The position numbers were made by a program, and so were the translations under genes. 64,000 bases of DNA from Owenia fusiformis (Eukaryota; Annelida; Polychaeta; Sabellida; Oweniidae): positions 19,637,754-19,701,753 of the forward strand of contig CAIIXF020000011.1 of NCBI GenBank assembly GCA_903813345.2. The letters run 5' to 3'. How positions within the stretch are numbered: position 1 is the stretch's first letter; each line of letters opens with the position of its first letter. Positions 32,899 to 44,500 of the stretch are shown here, one piece after another. The notes beneath the pieces were generated by a model, which had not been told where the DNA came from, ran no database searches, and worked only from the letters and a program-made list of their open reading frames with translations.

Positions 32899-35452
32899 AC
32901 CTGCTACACTACCGGGTTGAGTCTAACGAAGCATTTTTGTAAAGAAGGTAAGCGAGAATTTGTGTCCACACTGGCTTTATCCAACCCTAACTAAGCAATT
33001 ATTTGGTGTTACACTGCACTTAAAATGCTTCGTTGCGCGTGCGCATTAGTCATCTGCCCCACCCACTTATTTATTAATATTCTTATTATTTTAATCATGG
33101 GCTTTCTAGTTAAAAGCCCATGTTTTAATATAAATCAAAATGAAATGGTTCGTTTATTACAAGGATTACTCGAAGAAAATTTGACTTTGACTATGCCAAT
33201 GCTGAAAAAGCCCATAGAGGATGGTGTGAAGAGGTTAAAGATATATTTAAAAATGCTAACCTTTTAGACCTATATAATGAACGTTTCTTTAATAATTCAG
33301 GTGCAAGGTCAACATTAAAAACTGTAAAAGATTCTGAAATGAATCGCTTTATACATAAATGGACAGTTCAAATAACTACAATGCCAAAGTTACGTACATA
33401 TAAGTTAATTAAAGACAATTTTGGTACAGAGGATTATATAAAATTATTTTTATCAGGGAATCAAAGATCTGTTATTGCTAGAATTCAGTCAGGTACTCTT
33501 CACCTGAACATAGAAACCGGTCGATATATATGCTGTTGAACAAAGACTCTGTGAGGCATGTAAATATGGACATATAGAAACTGAGAAACATTTTTCTTCT
33601 AGAATGCTCTTGTTACAAAGATTTGAGAAAAACTATAATCAGACCCCCTATGGTTCATGATAATCAAGATTTATTGAAACATCTTCTTTCAAATAAAAAT
33701 TGTGTAAAACTTACAGCAAAATTTATAATGTCAGCACTTGAAAAAAGACAAAAAATTGTATAAATAACACACTGTAATTATATGTACATGTATGTACTTG
33801 TATAGTGCCTCATAAGCCTGATAAGGCTGGGTACCGATTAAGGTGCGTGGCACTTAAATAAATAAATTAAATCAAAAAAATCGATGATCATAACTTTCAA
33901 ACTTTATTGTAACAATTCTGCACAAAAAACGAAATTCCCGGGAAAATAAAGCCAGATGAATGTAATACTACGATTTTTATATATTTCAGTCAATACGATT
34001 ACATATTTTCTTCTCATTTTTCTATCATTTCTCTTGGAAAACATATGGAATAGTTAGAGTTAATTACTAGATAATATTGGATTTGGGGTTTATGCAGGGG
34101 GCAAGTATGTAATATCGTATAAAAATGATTCCCGAATGGGCTTCTCAGTTATACCAGGATATTGCGTGATTCAAATAGTGTAGCCATTATTAAATATCTC
34201 AGATTTGGCTGTTGATTTAACTTACTATTTCATGACCAATTCATTTTAATATGAATATTACCCGCCACTATACCATTCATATTTGAATGAGTTGGCCATA
34301 AAAATAGTATGTTAATTCATCAGCCGTCAGTTGAATTCGAAAGTGACGCAAATAGGAAGAAACTTGAATATCAGTTGTAAGCAACGTCTTAGGACACATC
34401 AATAATTTAAAGGCAATAATAATGAATGCCTAGGTGGGACTTTGGTTTTCGAGGCTGCCCTCTCTATTACAAATACCTGTCAACAAGGAACAGTTTTGGC
34501 AGGCCGGAGAGCGTTCTTTGTTCGCAGGTCTTTTACCGCATATGTACATGGTAGTTTTGAAACATTTATTCAATCTATTTGAACATGTAGTTTAACTTCA
34601 ATTACAATTTAAAATCGTCGAAGAATAAAATAATGGAACGACCAGATAAGAATTGCAAAATCTAGGGCGATAGGCAGTTGAATACGATTTCTGAGTAGGG
34701 GCATCTTCGTATAAATTAAATCAGCTAAATCCCTGATGTGATTGACTGGGAAGCAATAGTATCATGGTATTAACATCTAATTATAATTATATTCAAGGTA
34801 TGATTATACGAGGAGAAAAAACCTTAATATCAAACAAGTATGCCACATCATTATTTAGTTAGCATAGATTATGTCATTTCAAAAGTTTACGCTTCCACAC
34901 ATGAGACTGAGTTTTCTAGGTCTAATATTCGCTAATGGATTGAATAAACGTTTCAAAACTACCGTATTGGTACACGGTAAAACCTACGGTTTTTAGATTT
35001 GATACTTTATGTCAAATGAATGCTATTAAAGATGGGAAATTACATTTTTGAACCGTGGCGTTTAGGGCTTAAGTTAGCGTCAGTGACGTAGTCAGTGCCG
35101 TAAATAGACAGGCTAATTATTTTAATCAATACATAGCATTATAATAGGTACTTAAAAAACGTATTTTTCCTCGCGATTTCTCTCTTTTAATACAAAATGA
35201 TGAATGTGCTCTTTATTACGCGCATGCACAAACCGCCAACTAAGCATTTTCTAACGAAGCTACCTGTTACACTGGCCAAAAAATCTTCGTTGGGACCTAA
35301 CCTTCCTTGAATTTTCTACTCAGTTGCTTTGTTATCAACTAAGCTTTTCTAACGAAGGTGGTGGTGTTACACTGGCCCAAAATTGCTTCGTTACGAAGCT
35401 TTTTGTCAAAATGCTTCGTAACGAAACATTTCAACTGGCCTGTGTAGCAGGA
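32899..35452. mobile_element. possible 2.5-kb element with CCTGCTACAC inverted ends
   Basis: ACCTGCTACAC (32899-32909) pairs with GTGTAGCAGG near 35451. Inside both ends lie related words (TCTAACGAAGC, GTGTTACACTG, CTTCGTT, GCGCGTGCGCATTA at the left against ACGCGCATGC at the right). It contains the LINE fragment at 33176-33880. No target duplication could be fixed; the stretch 33881-35200 holds no ORF of note. Confidence 0.45.
33176..33880 (+). pseudogene. LINE reverse-transcriptase C-terminal remnant with 3' tail
   Basis: Reading from about 33180 in one frame gives TYKLIKDNFGTEDYIKLF, then RSVIARIQSGTLHLNIETGRY. After a frameshift near 33535 comes VEQRLCEACKYGHIETEKHF, and after a second shift ECSCYKDLRKTIIR. 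This is the C-terminal end of non-LTR retrotransposon ORF2 proteins: the LxIExGRY...RxCxxC...ExExHFLxxCxxYxxLR zinc-finger-like motif that follows the reverse transcriptase. The 3' end runs to AAATAAATAAATTAAAT, a typical LINE tail. The whole 5' part (endonuclease and catalytic RT) is missing, as expected of 5' truncation. Non-functional. Confidence 0.85.
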
Positions 35453-35501
35453 GTCACTATCTTAAAGAAATTAAAAGCCTGGTTCAAACAAAGTTAGAAT
35501 A

Positions 35502-35697
35502 CAGGCCCATAGCCCAGCGGTGGGGGAGGTTTAGGGGGTGCAAGCGAATCCCCCTTGGTGAAAAATTATTTCAAAATCATACAGTTTTTCACAATACTGA
35601 GCACCTTTCAAGCAATTTTAGGCCAAAATGATCAAATGTGAACCCCCTGGATTTTTTAAAAAGTGCATTCCCTTGGCAAAAGCTGGCTATGGGCCTG
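35502..35697. mobile_element. MITE with CAGGCCCATAGCC ends
   Basis: Starts CAGGCCCATAGCCCAGC and ends GCTGGCTATGGGCCTG. The interior includes GGGGGAGG and CCCCCTTGG. A relative lies at 50555-50758. Confidence 0.7.
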
Positions 35698-37278
35698 AAT
35701 GGATCAATAAGACTTGAGAGTGAAAACTATTTGTTGGAGATTCATTTGACAGAAGTTTTATACTTTTCTTTTTCATGCATAGAAAGTTCAGCCACCCACC
35801 TTCAGTGCAGTGATCTAATTTAAGTTAAACTGAAGCTACAAGCCATTAAAATTTTGTTTAAGAATATTGTTTGCTGATTATTTTTATATACACATAGTTA
35901 GGTCACTGAATCGTTGAAATAATATAACTAGTATACTTTAGGTCATTTACAGCCTTTTCTCACATGTAGAGAACATGACATTATTTCAAGAAAATCAACT
36001 GATCCATAAACCAAAACTTCAAGGTGTATTTTGTTGTCTTCTCTTGCTTTCCACAGATCAATGAGATTTTGATAAAAATCTTTCTCCGTGGTTCTGGTTT
36101 ATATGAAGCATTGGGAATTCATTTTTTCCTTATTCTACAAAAACCAAGGACAATTTATTAACTTATACCATTGTGGATGGATTATATTATACCAAGTCAT
36201 TCTATATTTTTACAAATACACTTTGTTTATCAAGACTTGAAAACGAATATTTATTGACTTAAACCTAATCTTGAATGGCTTGTATAGATATCCATAAATT
36301 CTTGAAATCGTTGTTCCCTCTTCAAAAGAGAAGACGCGAAAATCTTTCCTTATAAGGGCAAAATATTTCCCATGATGCAGTTCGCGGAGGAACAAATTTA
36401 TACTTCCTTATTTATACTTCCTTCCAAAGAAGACGCGTCGCTATTATCTAGGTCAATCTGTTCAGTGGTCCGAAAGCAAATCTATAGTACTCGTTTCGGA
36501 ATTTTGTTGTTCATTGTACAATCTTTCATTGATTAAACTCGGTATACTGACTATTAAAGCAATGACAAAGAAGAATACTTACGATGGTGTCATTGTTTTA
36601 TTTAGCGTGCGGGTGTAAAAAACAAAATTGAGTAATAATTAGTTTGATTTAGAACTTTCGTGTCATGCAAATAGCTACGCGAAATGCATAGTGGGAAAAT
36701 ATTGACCATTCAAATTTTGTCCTTTTTGAGTGCTTTTTCAGTGCATATTTGCGAACGTTCTGATTCAAAGAGCGAACCATGAAAAGGAGAATTGAAATGA
36801 TCAATTCGTATGTTTGTGAACCATTACAGATAAAAGGTCAGAAACTGAGAAAAGTGACTCAACTCTAGCCTCTACACATATTTAACACAGTTACAATGAA
36901 CGTAATCAACAATATCATAATTTGAATCAATATCGTGATATGTGTAATTTATCACAAGGCCAAGCAAGAAATGATTCATCTTGGAACATTTAGTTGTATT
37001 CAAAAGTAGGAAAAATCTGATTGAGAATGGATCCAGACAAAACAATCAAACTTTAAACTGGATAATATTATCAAATTTCATTTAGAGACATTTAACAGAG
37101 TTAAATAATATAATATGTAGGCATTCATTTTGAGATTTTTAGTGTGGAAGGTTCATAACATAGACTTCATAAACAGTACCCTTTCATGTGTTTGTGAAAA
37201 TTTTAGTCTTGCACATTTTTAAATTTCTTCGTGAACCTTGGAAATCTTTAACTGTAGGTTATGTCTCATGTGACTTCC
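35698..37278. other. non-coding, no gene recognised
   Basis: No exon or repeat boundary recognised. Confidence 0.4.
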
Positions 37279-37283
37279 TTACT

Positions 37284-38542
37284 CACGGTGCCTATGTCAA
37301 GCTGCGCGCCTACTTAGGCGCGCAGTTTGTTTCGATCACAAACTGCGTGCCTAAGAACATTGGATCATTTAAGTTGGAGTCTGTATTTTGAAACGTTATT
37401 TAAAGACATTTATCCTGCATTGTTTTCTTGTTCAATGCGTTCATTCTGTGGCGAATATACGAATCTTGCAAATACTAGCAAAAACTGTGTGCAAATGAAT
37501 CTTAGTTTTAAAACATAAGCAGATTAATGGCATTTTCATCACTGATTTAATGGGAATTTATACGTAAATCGATCTAGCACTTTAAACATAAATGACAAAT
37601 ACTTTAGACTCGTTTTATATTTAATTCCTTACACATTTATCATGTTTAATTCAAAATATTTCGAAATAAAACAGATAATCAGGAGATTAAAAAGAAATAA
37701 ACCACAAACTGCGCGCCTATTTTAGCCAGAAATTACAATCTGTGCGCATACACTATTAAAACTACATATTATCATTGGAATTCCTACAGAGGTACGTGTA
37801 GGTGTTTTCGATGTAGCTTTGGAAATTTTGCTTTATCGTCAGATTTTATGAGATTTTCATATTGAAAGTCAAAATGTATAATAGAAGTGACAATTAAGTT
37901 GGGAACGAAAAAAACATTTATTTTCAGATCACCATCTTGGTGAATGGACTCTCATAGTGTTTCAATTATGGGGTTCTACTATTAGACACATATGTGCCTT
38001 GTATGGCGCTTATGTTTTCTAATAATACAAAACAAGCTTGGATAGGCAAGCAGTTTTGAAATATTAGTAGACGCAGTTTGGGAAATACATGTGAATATAG
38101 GCGCGCAGTTTGACAAGAAAAATGTTTAAATCACGTTTATGGCGTATTATCGTTTTGAACACAAACTTTGCTGTTTTAATCAGATGGAGTGATCCTATAT
38201 ATTCTAGCATACACAGACACAATGGCTGAATAAACGGCAAAAGACGATAAAAAGACATAGATATAACTTTACACTGTAAATTTTGAACACAGAAGTTACT
38301 TAAGACCCTTATATTGAGATAACTAGGTTTACATCGGGAAAAACATTGAGTACTATGGGTAAATTAAGTTCATCTTCACAGAATGGTACTATCTATAGAA
38401 CGAGACTAACCTTGTATTTTTCGTATTTTGGCTCTTTTTGGGAGTCGTGTCCTCCCCGTCTCACATTTTGAAATATGCGCGCAGTTTGTCAGAGTTTCAA
38501 ACTGCGTGCCTAGTAGGCACGCTGCTTGACATGGGCATCGTG
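37284..38542. mobile_element. 1.26-kb element with CACGRTG ends, about 75-bp inverted termini and 5-bp duplication TTACT
   Basis: The left end CACGGTGCCTATGTCAAGC and right end (reverse strand) CACGATGCCCATGTCAAGC start inverted termini that align for about 75 bp, including an internal hairpin GCGTGCCTACTAGGCACGC. They are directly flanked by TTACT (37279-37283 and 38543-38547). AAACTGCGCGCC motifs recur inside at about 37700 and 38100. No transposase ORF. A 5-bp duplication with CAC-starting ends is what Transib-type elements make; that assignment is tentative. Confidence 0.75.
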
Positions 38543-38547
38543 TTACT

Positions 38548-41514
38548 TGGAACAATTTGCGAACACTCATCAAACCTATATCACAACATATAGACTGCCA
38601 TCTGGAACAATATATGTAAACATCTCTACACTTAACATGAATGTTTCATATGCGACAAATCTTGAAAAACAATATATCACAACGATCGCTATAAGCAATG
38701 ACCAGTAATCATTTAGTTGTATTATACTGTCAGAGTCTCAGTTTGGCTGATAAAAAAATGTGACCAGTTCCTACCGTATTATAAATATGGGCACTATGGT
38801 AATTCTCCCGGGCTCATACATGTGGTATTCTTCAAAGATGATGAATCTATCTTATATGTACAATTTTGCGTATTTTACACTAAGAACGACAATAATCAGG
38901 AATAGAAATCGTGAAAGATCGTTGTCCAAGGACAACATCCGGCTACGTTATTAAAACGAACATAACATGTCATTTGAATTTAGCACTGTTACCCTCGACT
39001 TTGACAAAATGTAATTATGTGAATATAACAGGGATTCATAGGAATTTAAATCTGCAAATACAAAATCTAAAATCGTATATTCCAAGGACAAATTTAAAAC
39101 TTCAAATACAGAGAATACAATCAGATTGTTCGTTGATTTGATGTCAACATTTTGCGTAATCGGGTAGCACTTTTTTAAGTCTATATTTTTTCCACCAAAT
39201 GTCATTGTAGAGTTCTTATGTCTACGCTACGTTCAATAACCAACAAGACTTATGCTGTATACGGTCTAAAGAACTTTATATACAATAATAGGTAAGCAAT
39301 AGTGAATAGATTGATGCTTTGAACTGTATAAGCCCATGACCAAACGTATTTCAAAATAAATTTTTGATTTTCATTTGTTGAATTTGTCATTTTGTAACTT
39401 GCAAAATCAGTCAGGAGCTATATGGGCTAAAATCACATTGATCGCTTATTATCCCTATATAGAGTATATGAGAGAACTTCCCACAACAGTATCCACAGGC
39501 CGTCCAACTGTCCCACAATTTGCGTATTTGTCACACATGCTGGAAAATTTGAAGTCACGCCAGGTTAGTCATGGGTCTGGGTAACCATAGTTACCATACT
39601 AACCAAAGTCACACAAATTATCGAGTAATTATTTAGCTCCAATATCAAAGTGTTAAATCTTACCTTAGACATGTAAAACGCTTGATAATAACGCAGATGC
39701 GAGTAGGTAGTTACCAGATTCACCACCAGGTGGCTCATTCGGGTCAGATAGCATGGCGGGTATAGGAGAAAGTTCACTTAAACTTAAATCACATCTGTTT
39801 TAATGATTCAATTTTCATATAACCCTTATGTATCTAATAGTTATGCAAACTAAAATATGTCCAGTAAAAGAAAATGTTATCTATCCAATACAAGAAAAGA
39901 TATTTCACTTTTTGTGATTTTGTATCATGGGGTCTATGGGGAATCAACCCGAACAAGAAGTCACATTTTCAAAAAAAAATAAATTTTCAAAGTTGATAAA
40001 CAATTTTCGAAACCATATTTCTAGATGTACTTTTACATGCAGATTTCAAATATGACATCACTTTGACTGAATTTTGAATATTTAATGACGTAAATCAAGA
40101 TTATTTCTACTCGCATCTAGTCTATTGACGAAATATATTCAATTGAATTATATTTTCATTATCGCCTGCCATGTTGCTAAATGTTGTTTCCGGTAGTCTA
40201 AATGTAAAACATGTATCGAAACGGAATCATAATTATTTATTACGCAGAGATCGATTCCAAAGCCGTTCTCTCATACTTATCACTTTTCTCATTTTGAAAC
40301 AATAACTTTTTTAAATAACTTCCCTTCTTAACGACACTGCTTCCCTTTCAACTGAATCTTCGTGTAACAAATACTTTTGATTTCGTTTGATATTGTTGTA
40401 CATCTACACTCAGATTAACCTGGAAGTGACCTTTGTATGGCAAAATGAAAAAATTTTAAAATTCAAGCGGCATGCTTATATTTCTTCAATTACCAAGCGT
40501 TTTACGTGCCTAAGGTAAGATTAAATACTTAATAGTTGAAGCAAAGAAATTTATTTATCATTTGTGAGAATTTGGTTGGGTAGACAGGCCAGGAAAGCAT
40601 TTCCCGCAATATAGATGAGGGAAGTCACAAGTGTGTATGATGCTCGTATGCAAGAAAATAAGAAAAATAAATATCCAATTCAGAAAAAATAACAACAGAT
40701 AACATCATACGAGGGTCAGATTTATATGACTACGCCAGGTTTTTTTGCGTAACAGAATATGTCATGCAAATATGTATTTTACCTGATTATTGTCAAGCAA
40801 AAATATTCCTGTAGAAAAACTTTAAAAAAGTGATCACCAGTACACCAAAAAAACATTACTGGACCTTGAATACTAAATATTAATATGTAAGTTATGTCAG
40901 TATGATACACTGTATTGGCCTCAGTATAAAAATCATATTCTATTGAATGCCCATGCATGATTCTTCCCAGTAAATAATCTCTACAAATGCAGAGGTAGCA
41001 TTTTGTGTAGTGAATTTGCTAGATTAGTCTTTTGTAAGCCAACTAGGCTGATTTTTTTCCATTCACTTATTCATAGATACAATGTAACACTGAAGACACA
41101 TCATTTTTATTCTACTCAATCTGTTTGTAAATAGACTGATATCAGAACAAGATTTAAGTTGGGTTATAGGAGTTAAATAGATATTAATTAGGCAGTCTCT
41201 CAGACTACGATCCTGTCATATATCTATACAGCTTATTCAGATTTATATAATCAGAGACAATATTGTACCTGATTCAACAGAAACAGGATTTCAAAATTAA
41301 AAGAAAAATTTCTGGCAGGTAACTGTTTAATACGCCATTTCATGGTCAAGGTCATCTGAAGGTCAATGGTGATTTAGATCAATATTTTGGTAATTTTATT
41401 ATATTGAATGTACCCCAAGGCCCCAAACACCTTTATACATGTTATATTTAAGTATATTGACTCACTACACTACAATACTTAGTACACTACAATATCTACA
41501 TACTTGTATTTCAG
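38548..41514. other. non-coding; upstream region of the M20 gene
   Basis: No coding exon recognised. A pyrimidine-poor stretch ending in TTTCAG at 41511-41514 looks like a splice acceptor, so a 5'-UTR exon of the downstream gene may lie in this region; I could not locate it. Confidence 0.4.
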
Positions 41515-41578
41515 ATTGCAAAATACTCAAGTCAAGAAAAATCTGTCTCTCATTCATGTCGATACCCAAACTTCGAAG

Positions 41579-44500
41579 ATGTCTACACAAGCTGTCGATT
41601 TAAAGAAGATAGCATGTCAGGCTATAGATGAATCTACAGCAATATTAGGACAGCTTAGTCAAGAAATATGGAACAACCCAGAACTTGCATTTGAAGAGCA
41701 TAAGGTTCATTATGTTTTTACTAAATCAATTACAGAAATTATTTGTCAAAAAAGCTATACTATAAGTTTATAATGTCATTAAGGAGATTGGAAACCTATC
41801 TTGTACTCAAATTTAACTTCTGAAATAAATCAGATCTAATCTAAATCTTTGCTTACAAGAATCAGCCATGTAAATACAAGATTTAATTGGAAGGCCTAAT
41901 GTATTTCTGCAATTTTAAGCTATTTTTCATGATGAATCAAGTTGCTAAAAGCCTTAGAATTATGAAATCCTTTCAATGATGAATATCTTAATACTTGTAG
42001 GCTCATGCAACACTTACAAAATTCCTTGAAAAGCAGGGATTTGACATAGAGCATCACTATACATCTCCCACAGGCTTCAGGGCTGATTTTGGAACTAGTG
42101 AACATCCCCAACCCCATGTAGTTGTGATATCAGAGTATGATGCACTGCCAGAGATTGGTCATGCATGTGGTCACAACCTTATAGCTGAGGTGGGAGTTGC
42201 AACTGGTATAGGAATCAAGGCAGCCCTACAGCATGCTCTGGAGACGAATCAACAAATAGGCAAGGTACACCCCTCTCCATAAGTTTGGCAACTGGAAGTC
42301 TTCAATGAGTAGCATGTTGAAATCTGTAGCTGTTTGAACCATAATTTGTTCCTAAATTACAATAGATCAGACATCTATTACCTTGACGATCTTTTGGAAA
42401 TCTTCAACCAAATCTCCATCCATAAATAAACTTTAACATGCAGTTCAAGGACACTTCCAGTTGCCAAACTTTTGTGGAGGGGTGTATACACTTTATTCGG
42501 GTAATTTAAAAATATAAGAAACTTCAGTTGCTATAATTCCTGTGTATTGTGTCTTGCTTCTTTTATTTATAGGTTGGCGATTACTTTATGTACGATTTTA
42601 GAGCTTTAGTGGGTTTGTCATGCAATACCACGCTTTCCACTTCAAAATCAGAACTTTTCGAATTTGGTGGCTATTATATTTCGCAAATTTTCCAAACTCG
42701 CGAAAAGCCCGAAATATAGTAGCACGCTAAAATTATCGGGAGTACAACATATCAAAAAGTGAAAACATGTTCCAGCAAACAAATTCTGAGTGATACAGTA
42801 TGCTAACAATCATCAATAACAATCATCGGCATTACTTATCTCAAGAGAAAGAACCAGTAGCATTAATACTTATCACATTCACTAATAATTATCACATTCA
42901 TTAATATTATCACATTCATTTATAATTATCACATTTATTAATATTATCACATTCATTAATAATTATAACATTAATTAGGCCTAATAATTATCACATTCAT
43001 TAATATTATCACATTCTTCATTAATATTTTCACATTTGTTTATGTTATCACATTTATTAATATTATCACATTTATCGACATCATCATATTCATTAAAATT
43101 ATCACATTCATTGATAATTAGCACATTTATTGATATTAGGTTACAGTTCTTGGGACACCAGCTGAGGAAAACTGTGCAGGTGGGAAGATCGATATGATAA
43201 AACATGGTGTCTTCAATGACTTTGACTTTGCTCTGATGGCACATCCATTCAAGATAACAATGGCCAGACCTCTCAAGTTCGCCCTAGACATGTAGGTTGA
43301 TGTTGGTTATGAGCATGGCAAACCATGTATTAAAGAACATTTTTGTAAATACTTACCTTCTTACTTTAGTTGTACAGTGTTCTCCACAGGATTTTTTCTC
43401 AAGTGGGTGCAAAATTCTGATTTTCACAATTCAGACCAAAATTGGCCAAAACATGCCAATTTTTTCAAGATTTTTCTCATTTTTAAGTGGGTGCAAATGG
43501 ATTTTCAGGTGGGTGCAAGCCTGTTTTTAAAATCTCAGGTGGGTGGTTGGCCCACTTGCTTTAATGTTTGGGAGATCACTGACATGCTTTTGACATCACT
43601 GAGTCCTATTATATGCAACTCATTGAATAGTTTCAAAACTTAAGCTTCATAAAGATGGCAGTAATGTTTGTTCATATGTATAACCGACATTTATTACTAC
43701 ACTGTACGTGTGCCATCATTTCTATCACCTTATGCTTCTAATGTTGCCCATTGCTGTTCATGTAATTATTTTTAGGGTAACAGTGAAGTACCACGGGAAG
43801 CCGAGTCATGCTGCAGGGTTCCCATGGGAAGGAGTGAATGCCTTAGATGCTGCAGTATGCTCATATAACAATATATCTTGTCTTAGACAACAGATGAAAC
43901 CAAATTGGAGAGTACATGGTGTGTATATATTAAGCAATATACTTTACCATTTTTTCATTATTGAACTCAATGTACTTGTATAAGGGGAGGCATCAAAAGT
44001 TTGATGTCGGATAGAAAGCTAAATAAATCTAGTTAGGGGGAGGGGGTTCAAACATGTTTCAGTTTGCTATCTGACAAATTTCAACATTTCAAATTTTTGG
44101 GCAATTTCGACTCAGAATGCCTTGGAATGGTTTAAAAATAAAGATTTTACGTGATGTTTTCTTTGTCAAGATCATTCCAATGGATTCTATTCTATCAATA
44201 GTTGTTACAAGCTGCAAATTACGATAGGAATTAACAAAAACTAGAACGTGTTTAGCAATAATTTTTCAAATTCTCAAACCGGAAGTCAGCGATCAACTTT
44301 CATGGTATTTAGTTTTAGGGGGAGGGGGGTCACCCGGTCAGAGTCAAAACTAGATTTATTTAGTTTCCGATCCGACATCGAACTTTTGATGCCTCCCCTA
44401 AGTATATCTCTGGCAGAACTACATTTTTGCTGATTTTGCATTTTAAAAATTTTGTTTAAAAATTACCAAAGCCTTCAGTGATAAATTAAACGACATAGTT

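Noticed and set aside
42981-43244. 87-codon minus-strand frame rich in Asn, Asp and Cys
   Set aside because: Made by the intron-2 minisatellite plus antisense of exon 3.
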